This document shows, in pieces, positions 23,400-35,104 of a stretch of 64,000 nt of DNA (within the stretch, counting starts at the first letter, position 1; every line of letters starts with the position of its first letter). Both the position numbers and the translations under genes were made by a program. Under the pieces are notes generated by a model, which saw only the letters and a list, made by a program, of their open reading frames with translations, was not told the DNA's origin and ran no database searches. The stretch is taken from the NCBI GenBank assembly GCA_002104985.1, contig MCGO01000147.1, forward strand, positions 30,497 through 94,496, read 5' to 3'. The stretch comes from Rhizoclosmatium globosum. Its lineage: Eukaryota; Chytridiomycota; Chytridiomycetes; Chytridiales; Chytriomycetaceae.

Positions 23400-25650
23400 G
23401 GTTGGTTGGTTGAGGAATAGAGCGGGACAGAGTGCAAACTTGGCTCAATAATGATGGAAGAACAAAACGCTTGCTCTCATATAAGATCTTCTCAGGCAGT
23501 GGTGTTGATTGTTGTGGAGGTGCTGTGTTTATTGATTAATGAGATTTGGATGAAGAAAAAAGGGAGAGGGGAGACAAAAAATTCTGGTACAAAGCGGCTC
23601 CCGGCTAAAACAACTCCAATCCACCTCAACTTTCGTGTACCTTGTTTAAGACGTCCGGAAGGGTAGGAACAGTTGGAATCCATCGAATTGGGTGGTTTTT
23701 GATGTGTTTGATATGTATGATGCATTCTGGAAGTCTTCAAATTGAGTCCAGAGTGTCCGTTACAACATCCAGTTAGCTGAGACACAATATGGAGATCTCT
23801 ATTGTGAGTTCTACAAATTTGCATTTTTGAATTTGATGCTCATCACCACTTCCACCCGACTCCCCTCATCCCGCCAGACCATCAACGTATTGTCTTCGAG
23901 ATATAACGGCACCTTATTGGGCACTTTGCAAGACGTTAAGTCAGTGGTAGTTGCAGTCGCCATCCATCCCATAACCTTTCTTCCTCGCTCTCCAAATCCT
24001 CGCCAGCCCCAGACTTTATGCATCCTTCTTCCATCCATTCATACCTCTCTCATACTCTGTTTCTTCTCCTTTTTGATGTATTTCTGACTCCACTGGACGC
24101 CCACTGAACTCAGAATAATGTCGTCCCCCAACTCCTTCTCTACCTCAACCCATTCAAAATCAGTCGTTGGACCAGCCCCCATTCTCCATATCCCCGTACG
24201 ATAATATTTCGAATACGAACACTTTTTCGTTCAAGTCAACGTATTTTCCAATCTAGAACTCATCATACTTGGTCACCGAAAGACTCAACACAACAGACGC
24301 CTTCCCATCCATTACATTAGTGTCGAAACTTGATCGTTCAATCAAAGTTGAAGCGATGCGATTATCACTGTGAACTTGTTCAATGCCGCGAATGAGACGA
24401 TGTGTGATGGATCCAACATGCAACAGTCACGCTCGATCGCTCCAATTCGCACAGTAAGAATATACGGATACAATGAACTATTGTATAGATAATCAAGTGC
24501 GTAATATGGCGTAGTTGGAGCAGTGGTGGGTGGTGCGAATGGAACTGGCTCCTTCAATGACTGAACTCAAGAACGGCAATACGAAGGACGACATAGCAAT
24601 CTTCGAATTCATGTACAGTTCCACTTGATATCGATGTGTGAGTGGCTGAACCAATACGCACGAATCCGAGCAATGACACTGGAATAGAGAATAGTTCAGT
24701 ACTGGAGACTCGCCACGTGTTGGATTCGAGATAGAACACTCATCGTACGTTGACTGAATAGATTGGAATAGATGGCTGAGGTGCGATTGAGTTGGTGGTG
24801 TTGGTCCAGTTCGAGTTGGTTGACCAGTCCGAAAGTTTTGAGGCATCTTTCTTTGAACCAACATTGAATCAGGAACAACAAAGGTATGTTTTTATAATTA
24901 TGAAAATCGTTGGTTAAGAGTTCAATTAGTGACGGGAAGACTGAATACATCATATGAGCACTCTATTCTCCTCGTCTCCAGCCGCCCTGCACGAATACAT
25001 CAATTCACGAGTATAGCCGTTCAGTTTGTGCACGTGAAAAAGACTGCGAATTTTATTCGATCCGATTGACTATTCTAGAATGAATCGCGGACTTTCCATC
25101 CATCAATGCCTTTCATACTCGGACAAGAATGCATCCATCCTCAGCATTATATTCCACCTTGCAAGTTCGATTTCTCGCTTAATTTCTTCTGGATTCAATA
25201 CCTCTTGTTCGCTCGCATTTGATGCTCCGTGTAACTACCGCTCAGGCATAATTTATATTTCGCGTGTCTGATTTGAATCAGTGCACTGCTATATTTCATA
25301 CTTGGAGGTAACATTTTGAAATCGACGAATTCAATCTCACATTCTGCAAATGAAGACATTTCCTAGAACGAGGCGATACATCTCAGACACTGCTCTACAT
25401 GTCTTGTTTTTGAGCTTTGTCGTGGATTGCGACGAAGTCGTTACGTCCGTTGCTTCTTTCTTTCTATTCGGAATATATTCCATCGCAGTTTAAGCCGATG
25501 CAAAAAAGGGAGCCCAACATTATTGCGGCACATGAACGACTTCAGTTATGATTTGAGATTATAAGAGAGTGCAAGAAGTCATGGATCAAGAAGAAATGAT
25601 GACAAGAAATCGCCAAACATGTTTCTCGCGGTAACGGTAGTTTTCACTGT
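23400..25650 (+). repeat. Repeat D copy 4, with its native right end
   Basis: The only array copy that is not cut by a B block. Past the AACTACC-CTC point it continues for some 400 bp into sequence shared with the D copy at 35.1-36.0 kb (GGCATAATTTATA..., AAAAGGGAGCCCAACATT, AAGAAGTCATGGATCAAGAAGAAA). It therefore shows what D looked like before B joined it. 25650-25900 holds nothing I recognise. Confidence 0.75.
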
Positions 25651-26094
25651 ATGGAATTCTTTGAACGGTTGGTCTACCAGACATGCGATGAAGGCATGAT
25701 CGACTGTGCGAATTTGTGGACTGGATTTGCTGAATCAAATTGATGGCTCTGCAAATGAAATGAAGCACGAAACTTTGGTGTGAAAGTAAGGCATATTATT
25801 TTGGACAAAAGCAACACGTAAAACAACCATAGCATTACAACAATCCCACTTCTAAGGTTCTCGGATCATAATACCAATACAACAAAACCCGTCCCAAGCA
25901 CAACAGCCATACCACATCAGTCACGTTTCTCCCACCGCTTTCTTTTTGTTTCATCATTTGAATTAGAGCCAAAAGGGAGCTCATTAATATACCCGCAAAG
26001 GGTTCTTCCAAACCAAACCACACTCGTAATGTTACCTTGAATAAGTCAAATGGATCTCGTCACCAACCAAATCTCGTAATCAAACCAGAGCTCA

Positions 26095-26240
26095 TAACCC
26101 ACTAAACACTAAACATCCAACGGAGCTCATTAGTCAAAGGGATCTCATTTCCAACAGGATCTCATTCCCCACAGGATCTCATAAGCCAACAGGATCTCAT
26201 CGCCAACGGGATCTCATAAACCAACAGGATCTCATACGTC
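26095..26240. repeat. Minisatellite downstream of gene G copy 2
   Basis: Six or so imperfect units of about 18 nt, each with GGATCTCAT and a CCAAC spacer. It is about three units longer than the matching tract beside copy 1 (5614-5700). Confidence 0.7.
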
Positions 26241-26330
26241 AACTGCACACCCAGTCAACAAAATACCATCATGGGATCTCATGAGCCTAACCAACAGAAT
26301 CTTCAAACTCGACATGGCCACATACTTCTT

Positions 26331-27417
26331 TCAAGGACGTCCGTTCAATTCAGCAAGTCTTGCCGATCGTCGAGGAACTTGGGCCTGTTGCGACGCGATT
26401 CTTGCACTTCGTCTTGGTGGTTCGTTCTCAATCTTGACTGAAGCTGCCTTCTTCTTCTTTGGAACATTCACAGCGACTGGGACAACGACTGGAAGAGCAA
26501 CTTCAACAACTTCTTCTTCCAACGCGACTTCGACCTCGGCAACCTCAATCTCAACAGCGACTTCAATCTCCTCTTCAGCATCGGCAGTGAACACGTGACG
26601 TAACCCGCTTGGACCTTGCACCTGAAACTTTGTTTTGTGGTCTGCGTGGTCTTTAGAGTTCCTACGTAGCGGCAGAAGTGCATTCTCGAGAATAACACGC
26701 GTGGCAACCAAGAATCTGGTGAACTTTCGTTGTCTGGGTGTGTTGGTCTTTGTTTGGCGTTTTGCCTTGGTTGGTTTGGGTCTAATTTGGAAGAGTTGGC
26801 GGGTAACTGGAGCTGGACCTGGAGCAGGAACTGGACATGTTGCACGTGGAACTGGTGTTGTGCGTGGTGCTGGACCGGGAGGTGGACCATACATTCGGCG
26901 GCCTGACATGGGAGCTCTGGCAACTGGGGCAACTTCGACATCTTCGGGAACAACAAGAGTGGGGCTTGGGACTGGAGCTCGTACGAAATCAAATGGACCA
27001 TCTGTGTGTTTTGTAATAAAGTTTAGATATTTTGACTGAGAGGAAATGGGAGAGTCGGAGAATAAACAGCAACGAGAATCACTCACACTCAATTCGGGGT
27101 CGTTCAGGAAGGGGTTGGGCTTCGGCCGCTGCAGCAATCAAAGTGTCAAATGAATCGGAACCTGAACCAGAAATGTTAGTTTGGTTAGTTTGTTCCTCAG
27201 CCATAGCAAGGAGAAGGAGGTCAAATCCAGCCAAAGAAGACGATGAAACAACAGGAATATCGGAAAGAGCGCTTTTGGGGACAGGGACCCCGGGGGTAAC
27301 AAATGTGTTTGAGGACACTATTAGGGGCGGTGAAACGATTAGTATTCGGTTTAATAAAGGGTGAATGCGGGATGGTAGTGATAATAAAAGAGGTGAATGT
27401 GAGGTAGAGGGATCCAT
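26331..27417 (-). CDS. Gene G copy 2: basic low-complexity protein, unknown function
   Basis: Exons 27087-27417 and 26331-27001 with an 85-nt intron (27002-27086), giving 333 aa. It keeps the layout of copy 1 including the acidic Glu/Val run, PKKKK and the two C-terminal RRSAR motifs. It lacks six residues of the Pro/Ala/Gly region and has scattered substitutions. Both copies stay in frame across length differences, which suggests both are under selection. Unknown function. Confidence 0.7.
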
Positions 27418-27569
27418 TGGTGATGACAATGACAGGCTGTGATGAAGCCGTTTGTAGTGTGACTGACATGATGGTTTGATGAACACCCGCAATCCAGATC
27501 GCCAAGCGAACCAGTGAGCGCGTAGGAAGGGTCCAATCCAATCATTCACAGCGTGGTAATGGTTACGTA

Positions 27570-27740
27570 TTCACAACGGTAAAGCGGGGTGAGAGGGAAT
27601 GTACATACTATTTGTTAGAAAGAAAAAAAAGGGACTTTCGCACACGCGTTTGTCCGAAATGCAAAATCTGACAATTCTGACACCCTGTCAATCGACAAGA
27701 TTGCTTCAGATAGGCCTTTATTGGAATAGAAGAATGAAGA
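27570..27740. repeat. Module P upstream of gene G copy 2
   Basis: Same block as at 7040-7165. Similarity to the first G locus stops at about 27740. 27740-28480 has no recognisable gene. Confidence 0.5.
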
Positions 27741-28499
27741 ATACGGAACATCCTCTTCTCAAAGACAATCGTCACAAAAACACTTGGGCACTTTCAAACT
27801 TGAAAACGGGTACCGCGTTTCATGGCTGAAGAAAGGTCATAAATGAAATTATGGGATATTTCGTGAATGCAAAACAGCGTCAAAACTAACTACAAAATGT
27901 CTGTAACGGTGAAAATTAGATACGGTGTGGTGAATTGAAACTTATCATCACATTTGCAAATGTTCCTCCAGCCGCCTGTTCCAATCCATATCCAACCATT
28001 ATAGTACTGAATTTGTGCTTGAACTCAGCGTAGACTTCTGTGGTTATTAAATTATAATGCTTAGGAGCAGAAGTGTTGGCTGTCTTATATCGGCGTACTC
28101 GGCTTCAACTCTTCTTCAATTCGAGACAACCAAAGCCTCATTCTTCATCCCTATCATCCTCTCTCATCATTTAGTCACAGTCTTTTCTCGACGCCGTTAC
28201 AATCTATGAAAGACATACCGGTAGTCGTCGACCATCCTCCCAGAAATCCCATTTTGTTTTTTTCCCATTTTTGATTCCACCTTTTGTCGAGGCGAAGATG
28301 GCTGTGATTGCTGTCTTGCAATACATATCTTGATACAGGTGTGATGATATGTTGGGTCAACTCCGTCGGTTCTGTGATTAAGTTGATAGAGAAGTAGAAG
28401 GGACAAGCAAACTTATCTGAATATCTTCATCATGATGAAAGAGAAACTGCTCGCTCCTGTATTCGATGTGTTGATGCAGTGGTGACGGCTGTTCTGTTT

Positions 28500-29880
28500 G
28501 TTGATTAATGAGATTTGGATGAAGAAAAAAGGGAAGAGGGGAGACAAAAAATTCTGGTACAAAGCGGCTCCCGGCTAAACCAACTCCAATTCACCTGTAC
28601 TTTTGCATATCTTGCCTTGGCCGTTCTGACGGGTAGAAACCGTTGGAATCCGCCGAATTGGGTGGTTATTGATGTGTTTGATGTGTAGATGCAATGTGGA
28701 AGTATTCAAATTGAGTCCAGAACGTCCGCAACAACATCCAGTTAACTGAGACACAATTTGGAGATCCCTATTGTGAGTTCTGCGGATTTGGATTTTTGAA
28801 TTTGATGCTCATCACCACCTCCACCCAACTCCTCATCCCGCCAGACCATTAAAGCTGTCTCTCGAGATACACTGATGCCATCCATGGACACTGTGCAAGA
28901 CGTTGAAACAGTGGCAGTAGTGGCATCAGTTGCTGTCCGTCCAATCACCTTTCTCCTCCTCCTCTCCAAATCCTTTTCACCCTCTCTATTTCTCAACTTC
29001 CTTCTCCCGTCTATCTATACCGTCCATATCTGTTTTTTTAGTTCCATTAGACGTAGCCCTGACTTCGCTGGACTTTAGTCTCAATGAACTCAGAAAGCGT
29101 CGTTCCAACTTCCCCCTCCCACACCTCCACCTCAACTTATCCAGGAAAATCGGTCGTTCGACTATCCCCATTCCTGTTCCTCCTTCATAGTCAAATCTTG
29201 AATTTTATCGGCATTGACCAAATCCGGGCCACCCCTTCCCTCTTATTCATTCATGATGCTTGGTTGTTGTGACTCAACACGAAACTCCGACTTTGTATCA
29301 GTGCTGGACACATTCAAGTCGATCAGATTATATTCAATCAAGGATGAATCGAGATGTGGATCAAGGTTGGGATATTAAAGGCGGTGTGGGAGATAAGGAC
29401 CGGAGGCATGAAGGTTGATCCATGATACAGGCTCGATCGCGATTACACGTTCAGTTACGTTACGGATACAATGGACAAGCAATCCAATAATGAATTACGT
29501 AATATGGTGTAATTAGAGCAGTGCTGGATAGTTTGGTGGATGACTGGACATCAATGACTGAACTCAATCAGGGCAACACAACCGATGACAACGCAATATT
29601 CGAGTTTCGGCACAGCAAAGTAGAATTCATTCTTGATTTAATTGAATGGATACTGGACGGGGCCCAGAGCAGGTGATACTTGATGAAGGGATCTGGTCGG
29701 TGGCGAAGCGTTTCAACGCGTACGATTCAAAAGCGAATAAGAACTGTACGTGAACTTAGTAGATTTGACTGCTCAGCAAAGGCGAGAGTGAGTAGTGAGT
29801 AGGTCCTGTTGGTAGTTTTGGGTCCACAGGTTTTGGGACTAAAGTGAATCAGACTACAACAAACTGTTCTTGACTCTAAA
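28500..29880 (+). repeat. Repeat D, diverged copy (D5)
   Basis: It begins at GAGATTTGGATGAAGAAAAA and carries diverged versions of D landmarks. The open frame starting at 29554 (MTEL..GNT..D.AIFEF) matches the start of the plus-strand coding-like exon in the array copies. That protein-level similarity in otherwise diverged DNA suggests D once carried a real gene. Confidence 0.65.
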
Positions 29881-30348
29881 ATTCAAAATATAAAGCTGTA
29901 TTCATTGTTCGTGTTTATTATTAAGTAAACCGGTCAGTCGGTGCCCAAATAGTATTGACAACACATCGACGAAAGGTGAAATAAAAGGGGCTCCAGACAG
30001 CGTTCCCAACTAATATGGGCACATCCACCAGGAGCCAGGTGCATAAACAAGTACAAGAATAATAGAGAATAGTAAATGTTGGGGATGCACTAGCACGAGT
30101 TTGTAGGATGAAAACAAGGGCGGTGTCAACCAAACCCTTCGAAACAGAAGAAAACACGCGAATCGCGATCAGTGAGGAGGCCGACCTTTTTCTGTCACCC
30201 AGTTGGATTTGCAGCTGCCGTACTCATTGCAAAATAACCAACTGCGGCGAGACAGGTGCAGCCGAAGCCACACCCATCATAGGAGACGTTGTAGAAGTTA
30301 CAGTGTCTGCAGGACCGTCGCACAGTAACTCCTCACTGAGAAAATAGT

Positions 30349-30400
30349 GTATCAAGTATCAAGTATCAAGTATCAAGTATCAAATATCAAGTATCAAGTA
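30349..30400. repeat. Heptamer microsatellite (GTATCAA)n
   Basis: Seven consecutive GTATCAA units, the sixth being ATATCAA. No gene is evident in 29900-30600. Confidence 0.95.
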
Positions 30401-30609
30401 GATGTAGATGGGGGATTGAAGTAGCTGGCGGAAGTGTAGATGCCCTTGTGGTTTCACTGATTCTGGAAGGAAGCGACAAAGATCGGATGCTACTGACATA
30501 GCTCACAAGGCTGCATATAGAAGTTAGGCGTGGGATTAGGGCCAGGAAAGATAACACACCAAAAGGGCTGTTTTTGATGCTGACAATTGAATTCATTCAC
30601 CAACATCAG

Positions 30610-31240
30610 CCGAATCGGTTTTCACGTCATTTTCGGCTGGATTTCCTGTATTTGAATAAAAGGTTCATGAGTATCAAAATGAAACAGAGACACACAGAAA
30701 GAGGGAAAGAAGTATGGGTTGGGAACACGCGTAGGAAAACAAAATAAAGAAATATTGATGGTGCTCTGAGCTGACTTTCGCAAGTGCCTCCATGCAACCA
30801 AATGCAGGGGCTGAGTCGCGATCGTGGTCATTCTTTTCCAAGGGATATGTTATGGATCCCATCAGTCAGAGTGGAGCTTATAGCCCTACAGATTTCCGAG
30901 CTCAGGGTGAGGGTTCTCGTGCGAATACACCACCAGACAGCCACTCCATGGCGCTACGCTGCGTGTTTGTAGCTTGGGGGCGGATAGGTAATATGCCTGC
31001 CATATTTCAGGTGTGGCTACCAACCAACTAGTTTGGTTCGATCCGGTATAAACTACTACGCGTGGGGGATGAAGGAGGTGGAGGAGTAATACATGCCTGA
31101 AGCTCTGGTCGAGACAGTATGCGTCGGCATGGGTCATTTACGGCATAACATCTGCATAAACGAGGATGTCAGTAAACAATGACACATGCTCGTGGTTAAT
31201 ACCTTTGGAGCTGAGAGGGTAAAACATGCAACGGTGGACG
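30610..31240 (+). repeat. Duplicated block E, copy 1
   Basis: Nearly identical to 36192-36830 in the same orientation. It contains a conserved plus-strand frame starting MDPISQSGAYSPTD and ending FQVWLPTN. There is also a minus-strand GTATTAACC...TTATGCAG interval that looks like an intron with a CTGAC branch site. A degraded inverted relic lies at 44880-45200. The gene content remains uncertain. Confidence 0.75.
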
Positions 31241-31424
31241 CTGATGGAAGCGACGGGTCGTTTTGTGTGGGTGTTCTTGGATTTGAGACAATTTTTGTTG
31301 AGTGAGAAGTAGGTGTCGGTTGAACTTTAAAACTGAACAGCAGAACCATTTCGTTTAACTTGAGTGGAACGTATTATAGAAAAAGAGGACTTGAGTATTT
31401 GTTTATATGGAACTATGCAACTAA

Positions 31425-31934
31425 TTAAACCGTCCTCCTTCTGTGATGATTTCTGGCATTTTGTGCCACCAGAACAACACTGCCTACTTCCTCCATATCC
31501 TCATCAAAATCGCTCCCAAGGAGTCCCACTTCAACGCGGACACGTTCAGCTTTGTGTCGTCTGTCCATGTTTTTGAAATCAGTTACACAGCTAGTCACAA
31601 AGCCATGTTGAATGCGTTCATGCCTCAGAGCAAGGGCTTTCACCTTTGCTCGCGCATCCAAGTCAAGCTCTGTGCTAGCTGCCGCGATTACTGCCAGAGC
31701 CGCAACCTGGCCTGCCTTTGCTGCGTGTTCCGCCAGTATCGCTGCGTCACAGGAAAGTTTTGCCTCTCGTAGCTCTCGTCGAAGGCGCGTTCTTTTGAGT
31801 TCCTTTTGTTGAACAGGGTGCTTTGCCACAGTGTGAATTTGTTTTTTGGCTGTGACGGTTGACGAGAAGGCTTTTTTTACCCTGTGAAGAGCAGCGCCGA
31901 CGTAATTGTAGATTGAGTTGGTTGCTGATTCCAT
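31425..31934 (-). CDS. Hypothetical Ala/Arg/Glu-rich, helical protein
   Basis: About 169 aa from the ATG at 31934 (MESATNSIYNYVG); the open frame extends upstream to 32057 but looks like leader or intron there. No family recognised. The middle is strongly charged and helix-prone (RRELREAKLSCDAAILAEHAA), followed by an Ala-rich stretch and an acidic segment near the C-terminus (SDFDEDMEEV). A relic at 44745-44865 preserves the REL-REAK-CDAAILAE stretch at protein level, so this was a protein-coding unit of a repeated block. Small accessory gene; function unknown. Confidence 0.45.
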   Translation of the reverse strand: MESATNSIYNYVGAALHRVKKAFSSTVTAKKQIHTVAKHPVQQKELKRTRLRRELREAKLSCDAAILAEHAAKAGQVAALAVIAAASTELDLDARAKVKALALRHERIQHGFVTSCVTDFKNMDRRHKAERVRVEVGLLGSDFDEDMEEVGSVVLVAQNARNHHRRRTV

Positions 31935-32167
31935 GATGCTTTTTATTTCACGTTGACAGCTCCAACCCAAATTGTTTTCTGGAAATTGTTTTCTAAAAAT
32001 TCGTATGATCCACCCATAACCTGGCTCGTCTGTCGAAGATATATCAAGGAGGTACAAATCAGAAAGTCAAATGCACGCGAAATACAACGTGTTTTGATTT
32101 ACGCCGTGGGAGATGTGTCCTAAAGCTATGATACTTCTGCACTAAAGGCCTTACAAACATCACCTTA

Positions 32168-32479
32168 TCAAAAGCAATTATCCATTGAAAGGCCCCTTCC
32201 ACTTGTTAATGCGTTGATTTCATCCAAATAATACGTAGTAATTTCGCGCTTACTCTTGCAGAGAGCCATGAATGCGATTTGAACAGTCCCAAACCAGTTA
32301 AACTTATCAGCATTGTCATTCATGATGTTTGCAAAACTAGTAAAGATATCATTATGAGTTCGATCTTGATACTGACATCCGATTTTCGTTTTCGCCGCTG
32401 CATAACGTTTGGTTCCGATATGATGATGCGACAATCGAGTACAATGCCTGATACATAAGATATGTGGGAGTATTAACAA
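32168..32479 (-). CDS. Hypothetical ORF, possibly partial
   Basis: A 103-codon frame with protein-like composition in its second half (NDIFTSFANIMNDNADKFNW). No domain recognised, no splice context resolved and no second copy seen in the window. Confidence 0.25.
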   Translation of the reverse strand: MLILPHILCIRHCTRLSHHHIGTKRYAAAKTKIGCQYQDRTHNDIFTSFANIMNDNADKFNWFGTVQIAFMALCKSKREITTYYLDEINALTSGRGLSMDNCF

Positions 32480-32784
32480 ACGCGACTGGTCATTTCTCTC
32501 TTGTTTGTATCATAACCAAGGTCGATCTTGTGCCCAACAGCTTACGAACAGATTTGATTATTGAAACCGTTTGCAATTGAGTTTTAACCTGGATTTCCGA
32601 GCTGGAATATAGCGCTGGGGATACATTCGTCATCGAGCAAGTATTCAACACATCAATTTATGGAGGGTCAGCCATTCATTCTGCAAAGTCAAGCGGATTG
32701 AATGGAGTTGGAACGCATTTTAAGGTGTACGACCAGGGCAGTAGTAATCGTGAAGTAATGTATGCGATGTGTTTGAAGATGAAG

Positions 32785-34175
32785 ATAATAGAGTGCTCAT
32801 ATGATGCATTCAGTCTTCCCGTCACTAATTAACCACTTATCAAACAATTTCATAATTATAAAACATAAACATACCTTAGTTGTTCCTGATTCAATGTTGG
32901 TTCAAAGAAAGATGTCTCAAAACTTTCGGACTGGTCAACCAAGTCGAACTGGACCAACACCACCAACTCAATCGCACCTCAACCATCAGTTGCAATCTAT
33001 TCAGTCCACGTACGATGAATGTTCTGGCTTGCATCCAACACGTGGCGAGGCTCCAGTACTGAACTATTCTCTATTCCAGTGTCATTCCTCGGATTCGTGC
33101 GTATTGGTTCAGCCACTCACACACCGATTTCAAGTGGAACTGTACATGAATTCGAAGATTGCTATGTCGTCCTTCGTATTGCCGTTCTTGAGTTCAGTCA
33201 TTGAAGGAGCCAGTTCCATCCGCACCACCCACCACTGCTCCAACTACGCCATATTATGCACTTGATCAACTATCCATTAGGTCATTGTATCCGTATATTC
33301 TTACTGTGCGAATTGGAGCGATCGAGCGTGACTGTTGCATGTTGGATCCATCATCGTCTCATTCGCGGCATTGAACAAGTTCACAGTGACAATCGCATCG
33401 CTTCAACTTTGATTGAATGATCAAGTATCGATACAGATGCAATGGATGGGATGGCGTGCGTTGTGTTGAGTCTTTTGGTGACCAAGTATGATGAGTTCTA
33501 TATTGGAAAATACGTTGACTTGAACGCAAACCTGGTCGTATTCGAAATATTGTCGTATGGGGATATGGAGAATGGGGGCTGGTTCAATGACTGATTTTGA
33601 ATGGGTTGAGGTAAAGAAGGAGTTGGGGGACGACATTATTCTGAGTTCAGTGGGCGTCCAACGGAGTCAGAAATACATCGAAGAAGAGCGGAAACAAGGT
33701 ATGGGAGAGGTATGGATGGATGGAAGAAGGATGCGGAACTAAGGGGGTAAAGAGGATTTGGAGAGTGGAGGAGAACAATTATGGGACGGACAGGAACTGC
33801 CATTACTGCCACTGTTTCCAGGTCTTACAAAGTGTCCAATAAGGTGTCGTTGTATCTCGGAGACTATACGTAGATGGTCTGGCGGGATGAGGGGAGTTGG
33901 GCGGAAGTGGTGATGAGCATCAAATTCAAAAATGCAAATCCGCAGAACTCACAATAGTGATCTCCAAATTGTGCCTCAGTTAACTGGATGTTATTGTGGA
34001 CGCTCTGGACTCAATTTGAAGACTTCCACATTGCATCTACACATCAAACACATCAATAACCACCCAATTCGGCGGATTCCAACTTTTCCTACCCTTCAGT
34101 ACTAGTCAGGCAAGGTACGCGAAAGTTGAGGTGAATTGGAGTTGTTTTAGTCTGGAACCGCTTTGTATCAGAATT
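32785..34175 (-). repeat. Repeat D, inverted copy (D6)
   Basis: Reverse complement of the D landmarks, from CATATGAGCACTCTATT (32797) to AAAGCGGTTCCAGACT. It is clearly related to the array copies but lacks the palindrome. 34180-35100 is unique and shows no gene I can support. Confidence 0.8.
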
Positions 34176-35104
34176 TTTTGTTCCTTATGTGAGTCACCTT
34201 CAATTACTTGATTTGTGAAACCCTTTACAGCAACCAACGAAATTCAATGAACCAATGGGAAATTGCGCGGCAAGAAGAAGCTGATGTAAAAATATCAGGG
34301 GAAATGCAGTGGACTTCTCCAAGGCACTGTGATTGTGGTTAACACTATATCAACGCACACCTTGTCACCAGTCATCCTCACTCTCGGTACAACTGCAAAC
34401 TCAGAATCCTCCTCTGACCTGGGCTGCCATGAAGAATTCGAACCTTTTTACCTCGTCGGCTTCAACGCCTTGGAAAACCCCATTTTTCATCCGCCCACAT
34501 TTTTCCAGCTTCTGGCCTCTTCGCACTTTGGTTCAATGTCTCGTTCACCCTGCACGAGGAAGCATATCGCGTCAAAATGCAAATTTGGCATTCTCTGTAC
34601 CTAACCATCCTTCTACCAAAGAATCGACGGTCGAAGGAGACAAAAAATACTTACTAGTTGTTGGTTTGATGACCACCCGCAAGATGTGAGAGTTAAAAAC
34701 GTAGTTTGGGAGTTGTATGTCTGGTTGGTCAAGACTTGTGGTGTTTGTTTGAAGCCCTTTTCTAGTAGTTTCAATAACGAAGATTATGGAACAACGAAGG
34801 AACTGGAAATGGTGTTGCTTGCACATCCAACAAGCGATTTTGAGGAGGAGTGAAGATGGGACGGTTATGGAGCATGTGAGTTTGTCTTTCTATCATTACT
34901 GGAAGTAATAATTAGGAAAAAACACAGCCATTCGGGAGACTGGTGCTTGTGGATAAAACCGAGTCTTTTTTTGAGCCGTGAAGAGGCGGAAGTGTTGATT
35001 CCAATCTTTTCGATGTCCTAGGAATGGTGAGTTTGTTTGATCTTTAGTTTCAGTCCTTCTGAACTATCTTCACAAGATTGTGGTGTGAAACATGGTGTGC
35101 GGAT

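Larger units (their letters stand above)
8160..25250 (+). repeat. Tandem array D-B-D-B-D-B-D, period about 5.02 kb
   Basis: Matching points recur at offsets of 5017 and 5019 bp; the 446-codon gene, for example, starts at 11859, 16876 and 21895. Element D (about 1.85 kb in the array) occurs at 8280, 13360, 18380 and 23400. Block B (about 3.2 kb) occurs at 10194, 15211 and 20230. D ends at an AACTACCACTC motif where B begins; in D copies outside the array the same motif continues into AGGCATAATTTATA. B therefore appears joined into, or exchanged with, the end of a pre-existing D. Copies 2 and 3 of B are almost identical, which points to recent amplification or homogenisation. Confidence 0.92.

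Noticed and set aside
32801..33265. 154-codon plus-strand 'MMHSVFPS...' ORF and its minus-strand equivalents in the array (9.4, 14.5, 19.5, 24.5 kb)
   Set aside because: Runs opposite to the strand on which diverged D copies keep protein-level similarity; its composition (Ser/Thr/His/Cys) looks like an antisense frame.
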